Assembly: GCF_032854445.1 (NCBI RefSeq)
Contig: NC_088295.1
Location: 12,883,385 to 12,947,384, forward strand
Direction: 5' to 3'
From: Liolophura sinensis
Lineage: Eukaryota > Mollusca > Polyplacophora > Chitonida > Chitonidae
Length of the DNA: 64,000 nt
A model generated the notes under the pieces. The model had not been told where the DNA came from. It worked only from the letters and a program-made list of their open reading frames with translations, and did not search any database. A program made the translations under genes and the position numbers. Position 1 is the stretch's first letter; every line of letters begins with the position of its first letter. Shown in pieces: positions 24,506 through 36,370 of this stretch.

Positions 24506-24670
24506 TTGAGAGTAGACTGAGTAATCCTGTGCCCAGGTATACTACAGACTGTCGAAAAGATTTACAACCACATGACCCTGACGGCCAGAGTCCCAGGATG
24601 AGAATGATGAGGGTGGAGAATTGTAACACACAGCTGGTACAGATGAGTCCCACGTGGGAACGGAGCAAGT
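24506..24670 (-). CDS. PMP22/claudin-superfamily protein, exon 3 (helices 2 and 3)
   Basis: The chosen acceptor is TTTGTGTTACAG ending at 24,671. With AC it completes the phase-1 codon from exon 2 (His105) and leaves 54 open codons to CTCAA|GTAAAT at 24,505, again phase 1. The exon encodes helix 2 (about 110-133, containing CVLQFSTLIILILGLW), a Cys-rich short loop and most of helix 3 (from SVVYLGTGLLSLLS). Two other acceptors were considered: CTGTACCAG breaks the frame, and GCCGTCAG keeps phase but removes helix 2. The 5' part of this exon and its acceptor are the unit of the adjacent 63-bp minisatellite, so alternative in-frame acceptors exist upstream. Confidence 0.75.
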
Positions 24671-25240
24671 CTGTAACACAAACATGTAACACACAGCTAA
24701 TAGAGATCAGTCCCACTTGTGAGCGGAGCAAGTCCGTAACACAAACATGCAACACACAGCTGGTACAGACCAGTCCCACGTGTGAGCGGAGCAAGTCTGC
24801 AACACAAACATGTAATACAAAGCTAATACAGATCAGTCCCACTTGTGAACGGAGCACGTCTACAACACAAACATGTAACACACAGCTTGTACAGATCAGT
24901 CCCACGTATGAGCGTAACATGTTGTATCACAAACATGTAACCCACAGTTGGCACAGATCAGTCTCATTTGTGCGCGGAGCAAGTCTGTAAAGCAAACATT
25001 ATTAACCAGATCTCTGTGTTAGACAGAAGAATGTAACACACAGCTTCTACAGATCAGTCTCAAGTATGAGCGGAGCAAATCTGAGACACAAACATAACAC
25101 ACAAGATTTCTGTCTTAGAAAAAAGAATGTAACACACAGCTGGTAGAGATCAGTCCCACGTGTGAGCGGGACAAGTCTCTAACACAAACATAATATACCA
25201 TATCTGTGTGCTACAGAAAAGAATGTAACACTCAGCTGCT
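24610..25240 (-). repeat. 63-bp minisatellite derived from exon 3 of the claudin-like gene
   Basis: Landmarks such as CGGAGCAAGT recur at 24,661, 24,724, 24,787, 24,850 and (diverged) 24,913, exactly 63 bp apart. After 24,975 the spacing becomes irregular and some units are longer. Read on the gene strand, each unit contains a splice acceptor-like segment followed by the codons that begin exon 3 (LLRSHVGL and CTSCVL). The array sits in intron 2 directly upstream of the real exon, so the exon's 5' end appears to be the source. Units differ at the AG: some keep it, others have lost it. Confidence 0.88.
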
Positions 25241-25919
25241 GGCCGCGTCACCTGTGAATTTCGAGAATGTCAAGTCATTATAAGTGGTGAATGTTAATAA
25301 TTTAAAGGATGCATGAAACACTAAATTTTTTTTGTTTTGTTTCTTAATATGTAGCCTTTGATGTACCCTAACATATAAATGCACAAAAGAGTTTATCAGC
25401 TTTCTTGTTAAAAAATGTCTTAAGGCCAAGCGGTGAGTCCGGAAATTAAATAGAATGCCGTGGAGACGTAAACGGTGATAGCTGTCAAAATAACTTTGTT
25501 TGGAGGAGATCCCGAATTGCTCTCGCATTGCCAGTCAATTCCCAACAGTGCCGACCACCGACGGAAAATATGCATAAACTGGAGAGGCTATTTGGGAAAT
25601 TTAAAATATACCACAAAATATATTCCCCAATTTTTTGACATACTTTTCTTCATGTTCCTTAAAACCACAATCTTCGTTTTATAATGTCTTTTCACGTATC
25701 CTTTAAAGTTTACAAGCTAAGTTTCTACTTTTAACAGTCAAAGTAATGCCGTGAGATAAAAATGTCCTGGTTCAGTATATTTTCAAACCTGTATGTTATT
25801 GTCGAAATGGTAAAATATCTTACATTAATTTTTTCATTATGATTTTTGTTTGTATTATACTTATTTCTACGCAAAGACAGATTTAGGCATAATGGAATAA
25901 AAATCGGCGAATATCTTAC

Positions 25920-26024
25920 GCATGCGTAACTGTTCTGATGGTGCCAACAGCCATTCTTGCGCCTTCACAAGTTCTAGATGTAGGCAGTTGTTGCTTAGGC
26001 CCACCAGATCTTCCTTAGGAATTT
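25920..26024 (-). CDS. PMP22/claudin-superfamily protein, exon 2
   Basis: This 105-bp exon lies between TTTATACTTACAG and a GTAAGA donor at 25,919. Its first two bases complete Glu70 with the G from exon 1, and it ends with one base (phase 1), so both junctions fit. It encodes residues 70-104, the rest of extracellular loop 1. It supplies Cys83, the expected partner of Cys62, and the segment VKAQEWLLAPSEQLRM leading to helix 2, the same place where claudins have a short amphipathic lead-in. There are no stops in frame. Confidence 0.78.
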
Positions 26025-26095
26025 CTGTAAGTATAAAGATACAGTACATACAACATCTGGTAAATTTGGTTATTGCTTAGGTTACATTGCTACGA

Positions 26096-26260
26096 TTTAT
26101 AATGTGATAACACGAGTTAAAATGTGATCACATTTCTACGAGTTATAATGCATGCACACTGCCACGAGTTATAATGTGATCACATTTCTACGAGTTATAA
26201 TGCATGCACATTGCCACGAGTTATAATGTGATAACATTTCTACGAGTTATAATGCATGCA
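26096..26260. repeat. 52-bp tandem repeat, three units
   Basis: Units combine ACGAGTTATAATGTGATCAC, ATTTCTACGAGTTATAATGC and ATGCACA. It lies in intron 1 of the claudin-like gene, just upstream of its second exon. Confidence 0.9.
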
Positions 26261-26574
26261 CATTCCTTGTGTCTCTCTCTGAAGTATGCATATAACATAT
26301 TATTTAATTACCGTTTACTTGGCTGCTGTTTAAACGCCACACATAAAGCATTTTTACTTATTAGATGGTCAGTTATGTCAGTGGAGGAAACCAAACTACC
26401 CAGAGTACGACCGACCTTTGGCAAATTACGGACGAACCTTTTTTCCTGTGCCGTACACACAGACTTGCATGCTATATTCCTATAAGACTGTGCACGTGCC
26501 AACTGTACAATGAGCATAATCGCTCGAGGCCTCGTGAACAGTCAGAGCGGTATAGATTCTGGAAACTCTTTTTC

Positions 26575-26648
26575 AAGTCATGAATTGAACCCATACCGCA
26601 CATGTTTCGTAGCTGCACATTACCACTGAGCTACGACTCGCTCGCCAA
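26575..26648 (-). mobile_element. tRNA-like SINE head relic
   Basis: Minus strand GTAGCTCAGTGGTAATG (A-box) and GGGTTCAATTC (B-box) lie 30-40 bases apart, but the stems of a cloverleaf do not pair. It is a SINE relic rather than a working tRNA gene. Confidence 0.55.
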
Positions 26649-26890
26649 ATAGAATACCAATGTTTAGCGTTGTGTAAATTCACTGCGATTTACACAAAGT
26701 ATAGACATCACCAGAAGTACACTAGGAACATATCTGCTCATATCAGAACTACATTAGGAGACTTTTAATTTACTTCTGATAAGGGCAAATATGTTCTTGG
26801 GCCCATTTGCACTAAGAGCCAACATATAAATTAAGTTAAGTGACAGTATAATGTCATCATGGTCAGTGCATGCAGGTAATGGGATCTCCT

Positions 26891-26973
26891 GGGCTGGTTT
26901 CACATAGTGCCCTTGATGCATAAATAAGCTTTAGTGTTAGGTATACACACGCATAAGTTAGTGAAACCAGCCC
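26891..26973. mobile_element. Small MITE-like element with GGGCTGGTTTCAC ends (copy 1)
   Basis: An 83-bp stretch is bounded by perfect 13-bp inverted repeats GGGCTGGTTTCAC and GTGAAACCAGCCC. The same unit occurs at 28,595-28,677 through the segmental duplication. Confidence 0.65.
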
Positions 26974-27092
26974 TTGCTCTTCAGATTTACCAGAACTATT
27001 TATAAGTTGAATTACATAATCAGTTATGGATCTTACATTTCGTGGACGTTTATACTGCGTATATTAAATAGCGCACTCAATATCTAAAGTAT

Positions 27093-27366
27093 CTGGGCCG
27101 CTTCGGTGGTCTATTGGTAAGAGCGCCCGTCACGAGGTCAAGGCCTTGTCGGTTCATAACACAGGCTTTAAAAATTGCACTGAGAGGTTAGAGTAAGAAA
27201 ACAGAGCTGGTTGGCCCGGTGTTAGTATAATGTGACTGAGTGGGGTGTCATGCCTTGTGTCTTCGGTGTGATACTTCAGTAGCTGCAGCACCTAATGACT
27301 TCTCGTTGTCATATAACTGAAAAATTGTAAAGTATGACGTTAAGTTCGAGGCATTCATTCATTCAT
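27093..27366 (+). mobile_element. tRNA-derived SINE (GCTTCGGTGG head), copy 1
   Basis: The head reads GCTTCGGTGGTCTATTGGTA, a tRNA-like A-box region. The body ends TGACGTTAAGTTCGAGGC followed by ATTC repeats. The 10-bp duplication TCTAAAGTAT flanks it (27,083-27,092 and 27,367-27,376). It lies inside the first copy of the 1,704-bp duplication. Confidence 0.88.
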
Positions 27367-28390
27367 TCTAAAGTATTTGTATATACCTTTTAATGATACA
27401 TATATATTAAAGTATTATCGCGGTTAAGCTTAACCGCACGCTTGTTTCGATTGTCGAATATTAAGATCCAAACCTGATCGCATTATCGTCGGTGACTTAC
27501 AGGCCTTTCTCAGGCCTCCCGAGTGAGACTAATTTGTATGCATACATTAATACACATGCCAATACAAACATGCACTATGATAACTATTTATACATTTATC
27601 TAAGACACTAATATGTATATACATAGAAAATTATCAAAGTAACTGGTATAAGTCCTGGCATAGCACACGTGGTCTTTCAAACACACTAACACGAACGTGA
27701 ATGTTATGCGCTGAGGAGGAATCCCCCCGTTTTGGCAGCCGCCGTTCCTTTGGGCTATCACTATTGTTGTATCTGCAACATGGCTTTTAAACAGACAATA
27801 ATCCGTGATGTAGACATACGTTTTGGGGATATATCTTTGTAAACATTTCCGAAAGCAGGATACTGGAGAGAGAATAATGTGTCACCTAGCCTCACCACTT
27901 GTGTCCTCGAGCGGAACCATTTAATCAGCACTCATCATCAGAACTCTTTCAGGTTTTGGCTACATTCATGTTACACATACTTTAGCTAAAGAAAATGCAT
28001 CTGTAAAAAGTATTTTTAGAAACAAAGGTTGAGACGAATTGTTTTTTTTTATTTTGGTTCGTTTTTTTCTTTCTGAAACCACTCCCTGTCTCATCATCGT
28101 GACCCCAGTGACAATGGCGTTGTTAAAGATTTTTGTTAAAAATTTGTTAGCGGTTGCAGTGACGTAATCTTCACAGTACACTCTCGGTTTTGCTTTAATT
28201 GCGTTAAACTGTTTTGTGCATCGGTATGCAATTTGCAGTTATCTCCAGGAGCTAAAAGCTATAATTAAGAATGGTACACTACGATTTATCACAAAACCTT
28301 AAGGTGAAACGTTATTTTATCTAAAACACAACAATGAGCTTTTTGTCATATGCTCCCATAGCTACATTATACAGCGGTTGTGTTATAAAG

Positions 28391-30094
28391 GATTTACACA
28401 AAGTATAGACATCACCAGAAGTACACTAGGAACATATCTGCTCATATCAGAACTACATTAGGAGACTTTTAATTTACTTCTGATAAGGGCAAATATGTTC
28501 TTGGGCCCATTTGCACTAAGAGCCAACATATAAATTAAGTTAAGTGACAGTATAATGTCATCATGGTCAGTGCATGCAGGTAATGGGATCTCCTGGGCTG
28601 GTTTCACATAGTGCCCTTGATGCATAAATAAGCTTTAGTGTTAGGTATACACACGCATAAGTTAGTGAAACCAGCCCTTGCTCTTCAGATTTACCAGAAC
28701 TATTTATAAGTTGAATTACATAATCAGTTATGGATCTTACATTTCGTGGACGTTTATACTGCGTATATTAAATAGCGCACTCAATATCTAAAGTATCTGG
28801 GCCGCTTCGGTGGTCTATTGGTAAGAGCGCCCGTCACGAGGTCAAGGCCTTGTCGGTTCATAACACAGGCTTTAAAAATTGCACTGAGAGGTTAGAGTAA
28901 GAAAACAGAGCTGGTTGGCCCGGTGTTAGTATAATGTGACTGAGTGGGGTGTCATGCCTTGTGTCTTCGGTGTGATACTTCAGTAGCTGCAGCACCTAAT
29001 GACTTCTCGTTGTCATATAACTGAAAAATTGTAAAGTATGACGTTAAGTTCGAGGCATTCATTCATTCATTCTAAAGTATTTGTATATACCTTTTAATGA
29101 TACATATATATTAAAGTATTATCGCGGTTAAGCTTAACCGCACGCTTGTTTCGATTGTCGAATATTAAGATCCAAACCTGATCGCATTATCGTCGGTGAC
29201 TTACAGGCCTTTCTCAGGCCTCCCGAGTGAGACTAATTTGTATGCATACATTAATACACATGCCAATACAAACATGCACTATGATAACTATTTATACATT
29301 TATCTAAGACACTAATATGTATATACATAGAAAATTATCAAAGTAACTGGTATAAGTCCTGGCATAGCACACGTGGTCTTTCAAACACACTAACACGAAC
29401 GTGAATGTTATGCGCTGAGGAGGAATCCCCCCGTTTTGGCAGCCGCCGTTCCTTTGGGCTATCACTATTGTTGTATCTGCAACATGGCTTTTAAACAGAC
29501 AATAATCCGTGATGTAGACATACGTTTTGGGGATATATCTTTGTAAACATTTCCGAAAGCAGGATACTGGAGAGAGAATAATGTGTCACCTAGCCTCACC
29601 ACTTGTGTCCTCGAGCGGAACCATTTAATCAGCACTCATCATCAGAACTCTTTCAGGTTTTGGCTACATTCATGTTACACATACTTTAGCTAAAGAAAAT
29701 GCATCTGTAAAAAGTATTTTTAGAAACAAAGGTTGAGACGAATTGTTTTTTTTTATTTTGGTTCGTTTTTTTCTTTCTGAAACCACTCCCTGTCTCATCA
29801 TCGTGACCCCAGTGACAATGGCGTTGTTAAAGATTTTTGTTAAAAATTTGTTAGCGGTTGCAGTGACGTAATCTTCACAGTACACTCTCGGTTTTGCTTT
29901 AATTGCGTTAAACTGTTTTGTGCATCGGTATGCAATTTGCAGTTATCTCCAGGAGCTAAAAGCTATAATTAAGAATGGTACACTACGATTTATCACAAAA
30001 CCTTAAGGTGAAACGTTATTTTATCTAAAACACAACAATGAGCTTTTTGTCATATGCTCCCATAGCTACATTATACAGCGGTTGTGTTATAAAG
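28391..30094. repeat. 1,704-bp tandem segmental duplication, copy 2
   Basis: Head-to-tail second copy. It continues past 30,094 into the complete left arm of the inverted-repeat element, which identifies this as the copy with original right-hand context; the left-hand context belongs to copy 1. Confidence 0.95.
28797..29070 (+). mobile_element. tRNA-derived SINE (GCTTCGGTGG head), copy 2 (secondary duplicate)
   Basis: Identical to the copy at 27,093 and displaced by exactly 1,704 bp, so it was copied by the segmental duplication and not by retroposition. Confidence 0.88.
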
Positions 30095-31307
30095 GACAGC
30101 CAGCGCTACCTGAAGGGAAGTGAACCCTGTAAAGCGAACGTAGAGAGCTACGTATGCGTTGTTCGTAAGTCCTGGCATTACGATAATAATCGGTCCACCA
30201 TGCGCACGTGGCCGTGAGAGTTGTGTACTAATATATGGTGCGCACATCTGTACGTAACACTTAGGAAAGTTCGTTAATATCTTGCTCCAGGTCCAGGGTT
30301 TAACCAGCGAACTCCCGTTTCCTCCACCAAGCCGTCATCGATGAGTCATCTATATAAGTATAAGTATAATTCTTGGGAATGGCGCCAACATCCATCAAAT
30401 AAAGAAAAAAATGGAGCAGGACAAGACTGCATCGTATAAAGTTTAGTATATGTTTCCATAAATTAATTCAATCGGATAAACCAGATATGTTTGAGATTAA
30501 ACAAGCGTTCAGGCTGTTAGCTTTGATTATTCCTGTAGTGGTGGAACCATTTGATGACACTGCGAACTATGTATAAACAAGCTGTGAGAGATTGTTGTGT
30601 ATAATCTTACAAATAACCTAAACACGCCACCAGGCAAATGACAGTTAACTACTACAGCAAAGTGCTGGTGTACTGCCGATGCCGGCCCAGCTATAAAGAG
30701 GCCATTTCAGACTGATCCTGCAGAACAACGATACGTAAAGCTGAAGGCTGCAGCCACAGTGTATAAGGCTGTCGATGTATAAACAGTTTCCGGCTGGTTA
30801 ACTCGCCTGGAAATGTGTCTTGTATGTGATATTTATTTGTCAGCGTCGTGGAGATGACTCTACCCAGCCGTGGCTTCCTTGCTCATCTCAACACTGTCAA
30901 TTTCCCAGACATCCGCACGCACAAAAAAGATCCTGTTTAACCGCAAAGTTGTGACACAAACAGGGAAGAAATACAGGGTTCACTTCCCTTCAGGTAGCGA
31001 TGGCTGTCCTTTATAACACAACCGCTGTATAATGTAGCTATGGGAGCATATGACAAAAAGCTCAGTGTTGTGTTTTAGATAAAATAATGTTTCACCTTAA
31101 GGTTTTGCGATAAATCGTAGTGTACCATTCTTAATTATTGCTTTTAGCTCCTGGAGATAACTGCGTGGTGTTTCCGCTAAAGCGTGTGTCGCTCCTGAAA
31201 TAGTTTTCCCATGGGGCAGATCTGCTACAAATGTACACGGCAAATTGCATACCGAAGCACAAAACAGTTTAACGCGATTAAAGCAAAACCGAGAGTGTAG
31301 TGTGAAG
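29873..31307. mobile_element. Inverted-repeat (foldback-like) element, non-autonomous
   Basis: Left arm 29,873-30,132 and right arm 30,973-31,307 are inverted copies, sharing for example TACACTCTCGGTTTTGCTTT at the outer ends and GAAGGGAAGTGAACCCTGTA at the inner ends. The right arm has about 75 extra bases. The 840-bp centre has no open frame longer than expected by chance. The layout fits a non-autonomous DNA element or a large inverted duplication. A truncated third left arm is at 28,169-28,390. Confidence 0.8.
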
Positions 31308-33718
31308 GCAAAATTATAGAATACTGGTATCTTGAAAAAAAAAACCGTTTTATGAAGTCAGGTAATCAAGAGTTTGCAGGAATCTTGCCGTATTTGCTGT
31401 GACAAGTTCATTCGGGTAAGTGCACTTATAGATCACCGCCCACGCGGTTTTGTGTCATACCAGAAGAGTGGTTTACGCAGCACTTAAGCCGAAGCATTAT
31501 TACACACATTACATACAATATCTGGATAAGAAATTTCGGACCGTATTTACAGCTCAGCCCAAGTGTTCCTGTCTGGCAGAGAGGTCGATGGACTGTTAAT
31601 CAGCTGATTGATTTTACTTGTTGATTCAAAAGAAGCGATTTGGCTGGATTACTTATCGGAAAGCGGTGAATAAGACCGTGTCAACAAGCTGGTTTGTCTG
31701 CAGATTGGCCGGTGTTGATATTATCACTGCGTACTCGGTATGCGGCCTGTACAACACAGTGTTATTCAGCATGAATATTTGGGGGAAATGAAACGGCTGG
31801 CATGAAAAGCCTGGAAAGGACTACGACAAAGCGACGATTCAGCAAACATTCAATGTTATAAAACTGCCAGGAAAATTTAAAAACAAATTGTTATGCATTA
31901 TACTTGATTATTGACTTGGTGTAGAATGCTACATGATAAACAGAATATTTTCTGTTTTCTTTTTATCATAATTTTTTTTCATTTTCCTTTTGTGGAGCAG
32001 AGCTGGCTTGGGGGTGGGGTGAGGGACTATATGTATGGGTGTGGATATAAAGCCATATCTGCTTATGTCTGGATTAATACGAGGGAATGATTTTGTAAAT
32101 GGGGATTGGCCATTTACTGGTCAAACGATGCAGTGAATTCCTGTTGTTACCCGCTCATGTTTTCAATGTTTATCGTAAATTAAATCACCAATGACGATTT
32201 GCCGAAAAAAATAATATTTAATAAGTTTGGCACTAAAAGTTCCCAACTCATCCCCCATGCTTTGTCAGAAGGATCAAATATACTCAAAGACAGTCCATGA
32301 TAGTTATCTTATTGCCAACGTATAACATGCCAAAATGGTGTATGCAGTACCATTGTTTGATTTGTTGTGGAACAATTGCATTATTCGGAACTATCTGACC
32401 TTTATTATAACAAGGCAGTTCTTTGAAAATTTCTAATTGTTTAGTTCTAGCGTTGAAGTAAGTTTGTATACACGTGTGTAGTATATTAGTTATTAATCCT
32501 GTCTAAGACAAAACGTTCACGCTATAATGAACAAGAACGATAACTCTGACCATTTACTGGAAACCCACTCAAAAATGATGTCATAAAGCAAAATGTTTCG
32601 CATGACAGCTTCACGCCTTCAGGTCAAATTTTACATCTAAACATCGCGGCAAAGTGTGAAAAAGCTTCATCAATTAATGTGAAAAAATATCCTCATATTA
32701 CAGACGTTCATGGCAATATGTATGTTTAATGCAGTTGAGCACCTGTTATATGGGACATTTCCTATATGTTTCCGTACAGACAAGTCAGGTAACGTGACTG
32801 CCGAGCAAAAATAAAATATATACATTGTAACGGTAAATGTGTAAACGGCAAAGTTAAAATGTACACATTAATACATGTGTTAAGCATTTAGGTCTAAATT
32901 ATACATACATAACATGTTTTCCAAGTTGAAGGGTATATGTCCACGCGTAAAATCATTTCCATACATGGAAAATAGCTGCATCTTATTCACTGCATATGTT
33001 TATACCGAAGCCTTCATGCATATAGTAGTACTTCCCTTATTATACACATAAGGTATGTGCATACAAACATTTCAATGAAGCACTTGTAGTTAAGACGTAC
33101 ACTGAGCCTGTCTAGACTTGGTCTGTTTGGCTAACTATTCATGTGTATTTATCTACTGAATAGTTTACCCTAGACATTCCATGCATGCGTGGTGTGTCAT
33201 TTAGGCATGTTGTGAATTAATGGATGACATAATAGTACGTGCATGTATATACTAGTACGTCCGCATTGTGGTGCATTAACGAATGCGAATTGACTTTATT
33301 AACTTTACTCACCTGTGTATAGATATGACTACGAACATGCATGCCTATTACAATATAACATTGTGATGTAATATTGTAATATAATATATGTATGTACTAT
33401 GAAAGTCTGCCATTCCTTATGTGACATGTATGGTCATACTTATTAAACCTTATATATAAAGCTGTATACAGCTTATCGTTTTTATAATCAATTCATAAAT
33501 CTTTTGGGATCATTCGAATGTCACGTTGGGTGGTGTTACGTAAATTTACTATAATCCAATATAACAACTATGCCTGTAATTCCTTTGCGCGTCAGCTTAC
33601 AAACATATTTCCTTACATTTGTGAACGTGTCTTCTCCAATGTGCTCAGGCATACAGATTATTATTGACTGACATACACCTAATAAGGTTAAACTATTACA
33701 TACGGTAGCACGGCTTAC
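31308..33718 (-). other. Repeat-poor part of intron 1 of the claudin-like gene
   Basis: AT-rich, no exon in phase 1 with both splice sites recognised, no clear repeat. Confidence 0.5.
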
Positions 33719-33926
33719 CTGCAGGTATAGTGTTGTCGTAACATCTGCGCCATAAGCCGAAATGGTAGCTGGGTGTGGCATCTCCCTGGGCAGTCATCAC
33801 ATGATACCAGTTATCTGTCCCAATGCTGATAGCGATCAGTGCAATCCCTGAAATACAGAAGAGGAAGGCGAGGACGAGTGCGGCGTACTGTCCCCTCGAC
33901 ATGCTGCTGTCACTGTGTCCACACAC
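33719..33926 (-). CDS. PMP22/claudin-superfamily protein, exon 1
   Basis: The exon starts at ATG 33,926 (a second Met, at residue 9, is an alternative start) and ends CCTGCAG|GTAAG at 33,718 in phase 1. Residues 14-36 form membrane helix 1 (YAALVLAFLFCISGIALIAI). The first extracellular loop follows, with Trp40, the diagnostic GLW at 57-59 and Cys62. This W, GLW, C order is the signature of the PMP22/EMP/claudin/CACNG superfamily (four helices, disulfide in loop 1). The full assembled protein is 236 residues, normal for the superfamily. I cannot assign it to a subfamily: it resembles claudin-like or EMP-like tetraspan proteins more than classical claudins. Its intron 1 (25,9xx-33,7xx) is unusually repeat-rich. 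Confidence 0.85.
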
Positions 33927-36094
33927 GTCAGAGGAATCGTCCCTGTCAAGCCAACTGCGTGTTTACGTCGCCATATCCCCCAGGTATACACGGCACATAA
34001 ACACAGCCCGTAATTGTGATATTACCCGCCTTCCTGGTAGTTGAAACACGAAGTAGTGCAAGACCATCTAGGTCACAAATGGAGGACCGCTGTAAGACGT
34101 AGAAATTGTCACACACTGTCGAATACTCGGACGATTTAGGCTTCTGGGTTGTAGCTGTGACGGGTCCCTACGACCGTCAGAAACTTTGCCCGCCCGGCAC
34201 TATCCTGGGGTCAGCCGAGACCAGTCGTGCTTATCGGACTGCGAACATGGCCGTGCTTACTGCGAACATGGCCCCACTGTAATAGCTTCGTTTTCAGCCC
34301 TTCTTACTGGCCGTCTTTGTGTAGTTTAAAAGGAGTTCCTATATAGGCAGTTTTCCCCCGTTCCTTTCCATTCACTTCTTAAGAAACTAGATTATTAAAT
34401 AAAACCGGAATGTGAATCCACATGCTTATACTGGACGGCCCAGAGCATTCCCACAGAGCTTACACGACAACATTCTTGGCTGATTGATAGGCATATAAGG
34501 TGCGGTTTTCTTACTCACTTAATCGACCGCTGAAAATATATGCTGAGGTGATTGCAAATGATATTTATAATCTCTTCATAAGCTATGAAAATGGTCACAA
34601 TGCTTGTCACAGTAAAGGAGAAACTGAGTTTATAAAAAATATGCCTAACCACGCATAACCCTGGAAATCGTATACAGGAGAAGATCATGTGACTGTTTTC
34701 ATGTATCATATTCAATAAACCGCTCCATCTAAATGTGACGGTACACAATTTAACGGATTAAAAAGTACATGTCTATATGTTTAGGTGCTTATTTAAGTAA
34801 GTAGCAAACTTTATTGACAGTATATAAGGCCATAGGCCCGCATACCTGCGCATCTGTACATACAATAACAGGTACATGGAACATACACATATAAAATGCA
34901 TGTAGGTTGGTTGTATAACTGCTATCAAGAATTACTCACTTGAGCTCCATTTTTGTTGTCTTATGACACATTGCACCGTCGTTCCAGTGCCACAGGGCAA
35001 AATTTAGACAGGCCTATAGTAGTACATTCGGAGAGTTACTTGCCATCAACAGTATAAAACGATGTACTGTTCAGTTTAGAATAATTTTAGATGGTAAATG
35101 TTCCTGGCGTAAGTTTTTGCACACTGGATATTTCATAACTAAATGGTACTGGCTTAAATGGAAATGATCTTCATTCAATACAGTATAAACAAAGATTACA
35201 CTTTCTTTGTTCCCGTGTGATTTCTAAAAACCTGCCAGTTCCACATTTAAGCCAGCTGAAACACCACGTAATCGTGTCAAAACATGTCGATATTTACGGT
35301 TTCTAATTACCTTAACATAGCATTTTGTATTCAAACCAGCTTCATACATGCTATACATATTATACTGTGTACTGCAAGATAAAGTCGTTGAAAGTAGTCA
35401 AACAAACGTTGCTTAATTAATGATAGAATGTTTTTTTGTTTGATCACCTATTCCATGATTGACCTTTATATACACATATCCCAGGCAATCGTTTTATTTC
35501 TGTAGCCCATGTATGTTTGCCTTCACTATCAAGATTCCTCAACATTATTGTAAGATTTCTATCTTGTAATGCAAGTGACCAAGTCACGAGCTGGAAAATC
35601 TGTATGTAAACAACTGTATTTTACCTTTATCATTACATCTCCCCTCTTTACGATTAAAGTATGTTTACTTTTATTAAACATCAAATGAACTATAAAGGGG
35701 TCTAAAAGACAAACGAGTTCGCATATACACTAAAATGTTCATGAAAGTCTTTGAAATAAATGCAGTCGCTGCATACTGGATAACTCAAAATCAACACATA
35801 TATGCGTGATCGTTTTAAACTTAAAGAAAAAGGATTACAGTCCACTGTATCTATAAACTTTGTGATCATAAATAACTTTAATTGTAACTAACAGTCACAC
35901 AACTGACACTGAGAAGTTGAATCTCTTCTCCGGCTTACGAATCACACGTTCACGAGAAGTTACATGATGAGACACAGTCTGCTCAGCAGTTCCGGACTAG
36001 ATGCACGGTGACACTGTCTGCACAAATCTCTTGGCCATTCCATCACTCTGAGGATAATGTGGTGAAGAAGCAGTATGTTTAAATTCATACGACT
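33927..36094. other. Upstream flank of the claudin-like gene
   Basis: 33,930-34,330 is more GC- and CpG-rich and probably contains the 5' UTR and promoter. Beyond it I see nothing specific. Confidence 0.4.
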
Positions 36095-36370
36095 TCACAA
36101 ACTGTTGCTGTTTGACATGCTCATTATCTTAAACCAATGTTTGATACAGCGAATCGCTGTTAAACAGAATACTGGGTACCGACGACACGCGCCCAGTGTC
36201 GTACTATTTCCAATTTTTAGCCATCTTTTACAAGCCAAAAATTTAACTCGTTCCAGTATTTTGAACATTTGAAAGCCCCACGGTTTTAATGAATACATCA
36301 GAACAGGCATAACTTTGGCACAAAACAGTTTAAAATAAGTCTTAACTTGCATGCTACCCAAATGGCACAC
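36095..36370 (-). pseudogene. Non-LTR retrotransposon reverse transcriptase, C-terminal remnant
   Basis: A 91-codon open frame reads KVMPVLMYSLKPWGF, ERVKFLACKRWLKI, then NSTTLGACRRYPV and IKHWFKI. This is the pattern following the polymerase core in LINE reverse transcriptases (P-x-L-x-Y-x-x-E/P-x-W-G, a Cys-Lys-x-x-L segment and N-x-x-x-x-G-E-x-G-R-x-P). No upstream catalytic part was seen, so it is an isolated relic. Confidence 0.75.

Larger units (their letters stand above)
26687..28390. repeat. 1,704-bp tandem segmental duplication, copy 1
   Basis: Every stretch compared between this copy and 28,391-30,094 is identical, including SINE, MITE-like element and flanking intron. Copy 1 ends inside the left arm of an inverted-repeat element. 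The junction shares the dinucleotide GA with both outer ends, a microhomology-type breakpoint. It lies in intron 1 of the claudin-like gene and contains no exon. Confidence 0.95.

Noticed and set aside
24506..24606. Alternative acceptor GCCGTCAG for exon 3 of the claudin-like gene
   Set aside because: Phase fits but the product loses helix 2, which the four-helix fold requires; kept only as a minor alternative.
24600..25240. CRISPR-like array (63-bp regularly spaced repeats)
   Set aside because: The entire unit repeats without unique spacers, in an animal intron; it is a minisatellite.
26575..26648. Possible tRNA gene on the minus strand
   Set aside because: A- and B-boxes are present but cloverleaf stems do not pair; it fits a SINE head.
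27966..29885. Two identical 71-codon minus-strand frames as paralogous genes
   Set aside because: They are copies within the tandem duplication, low-complexity at the centre and without homology or splice sites.
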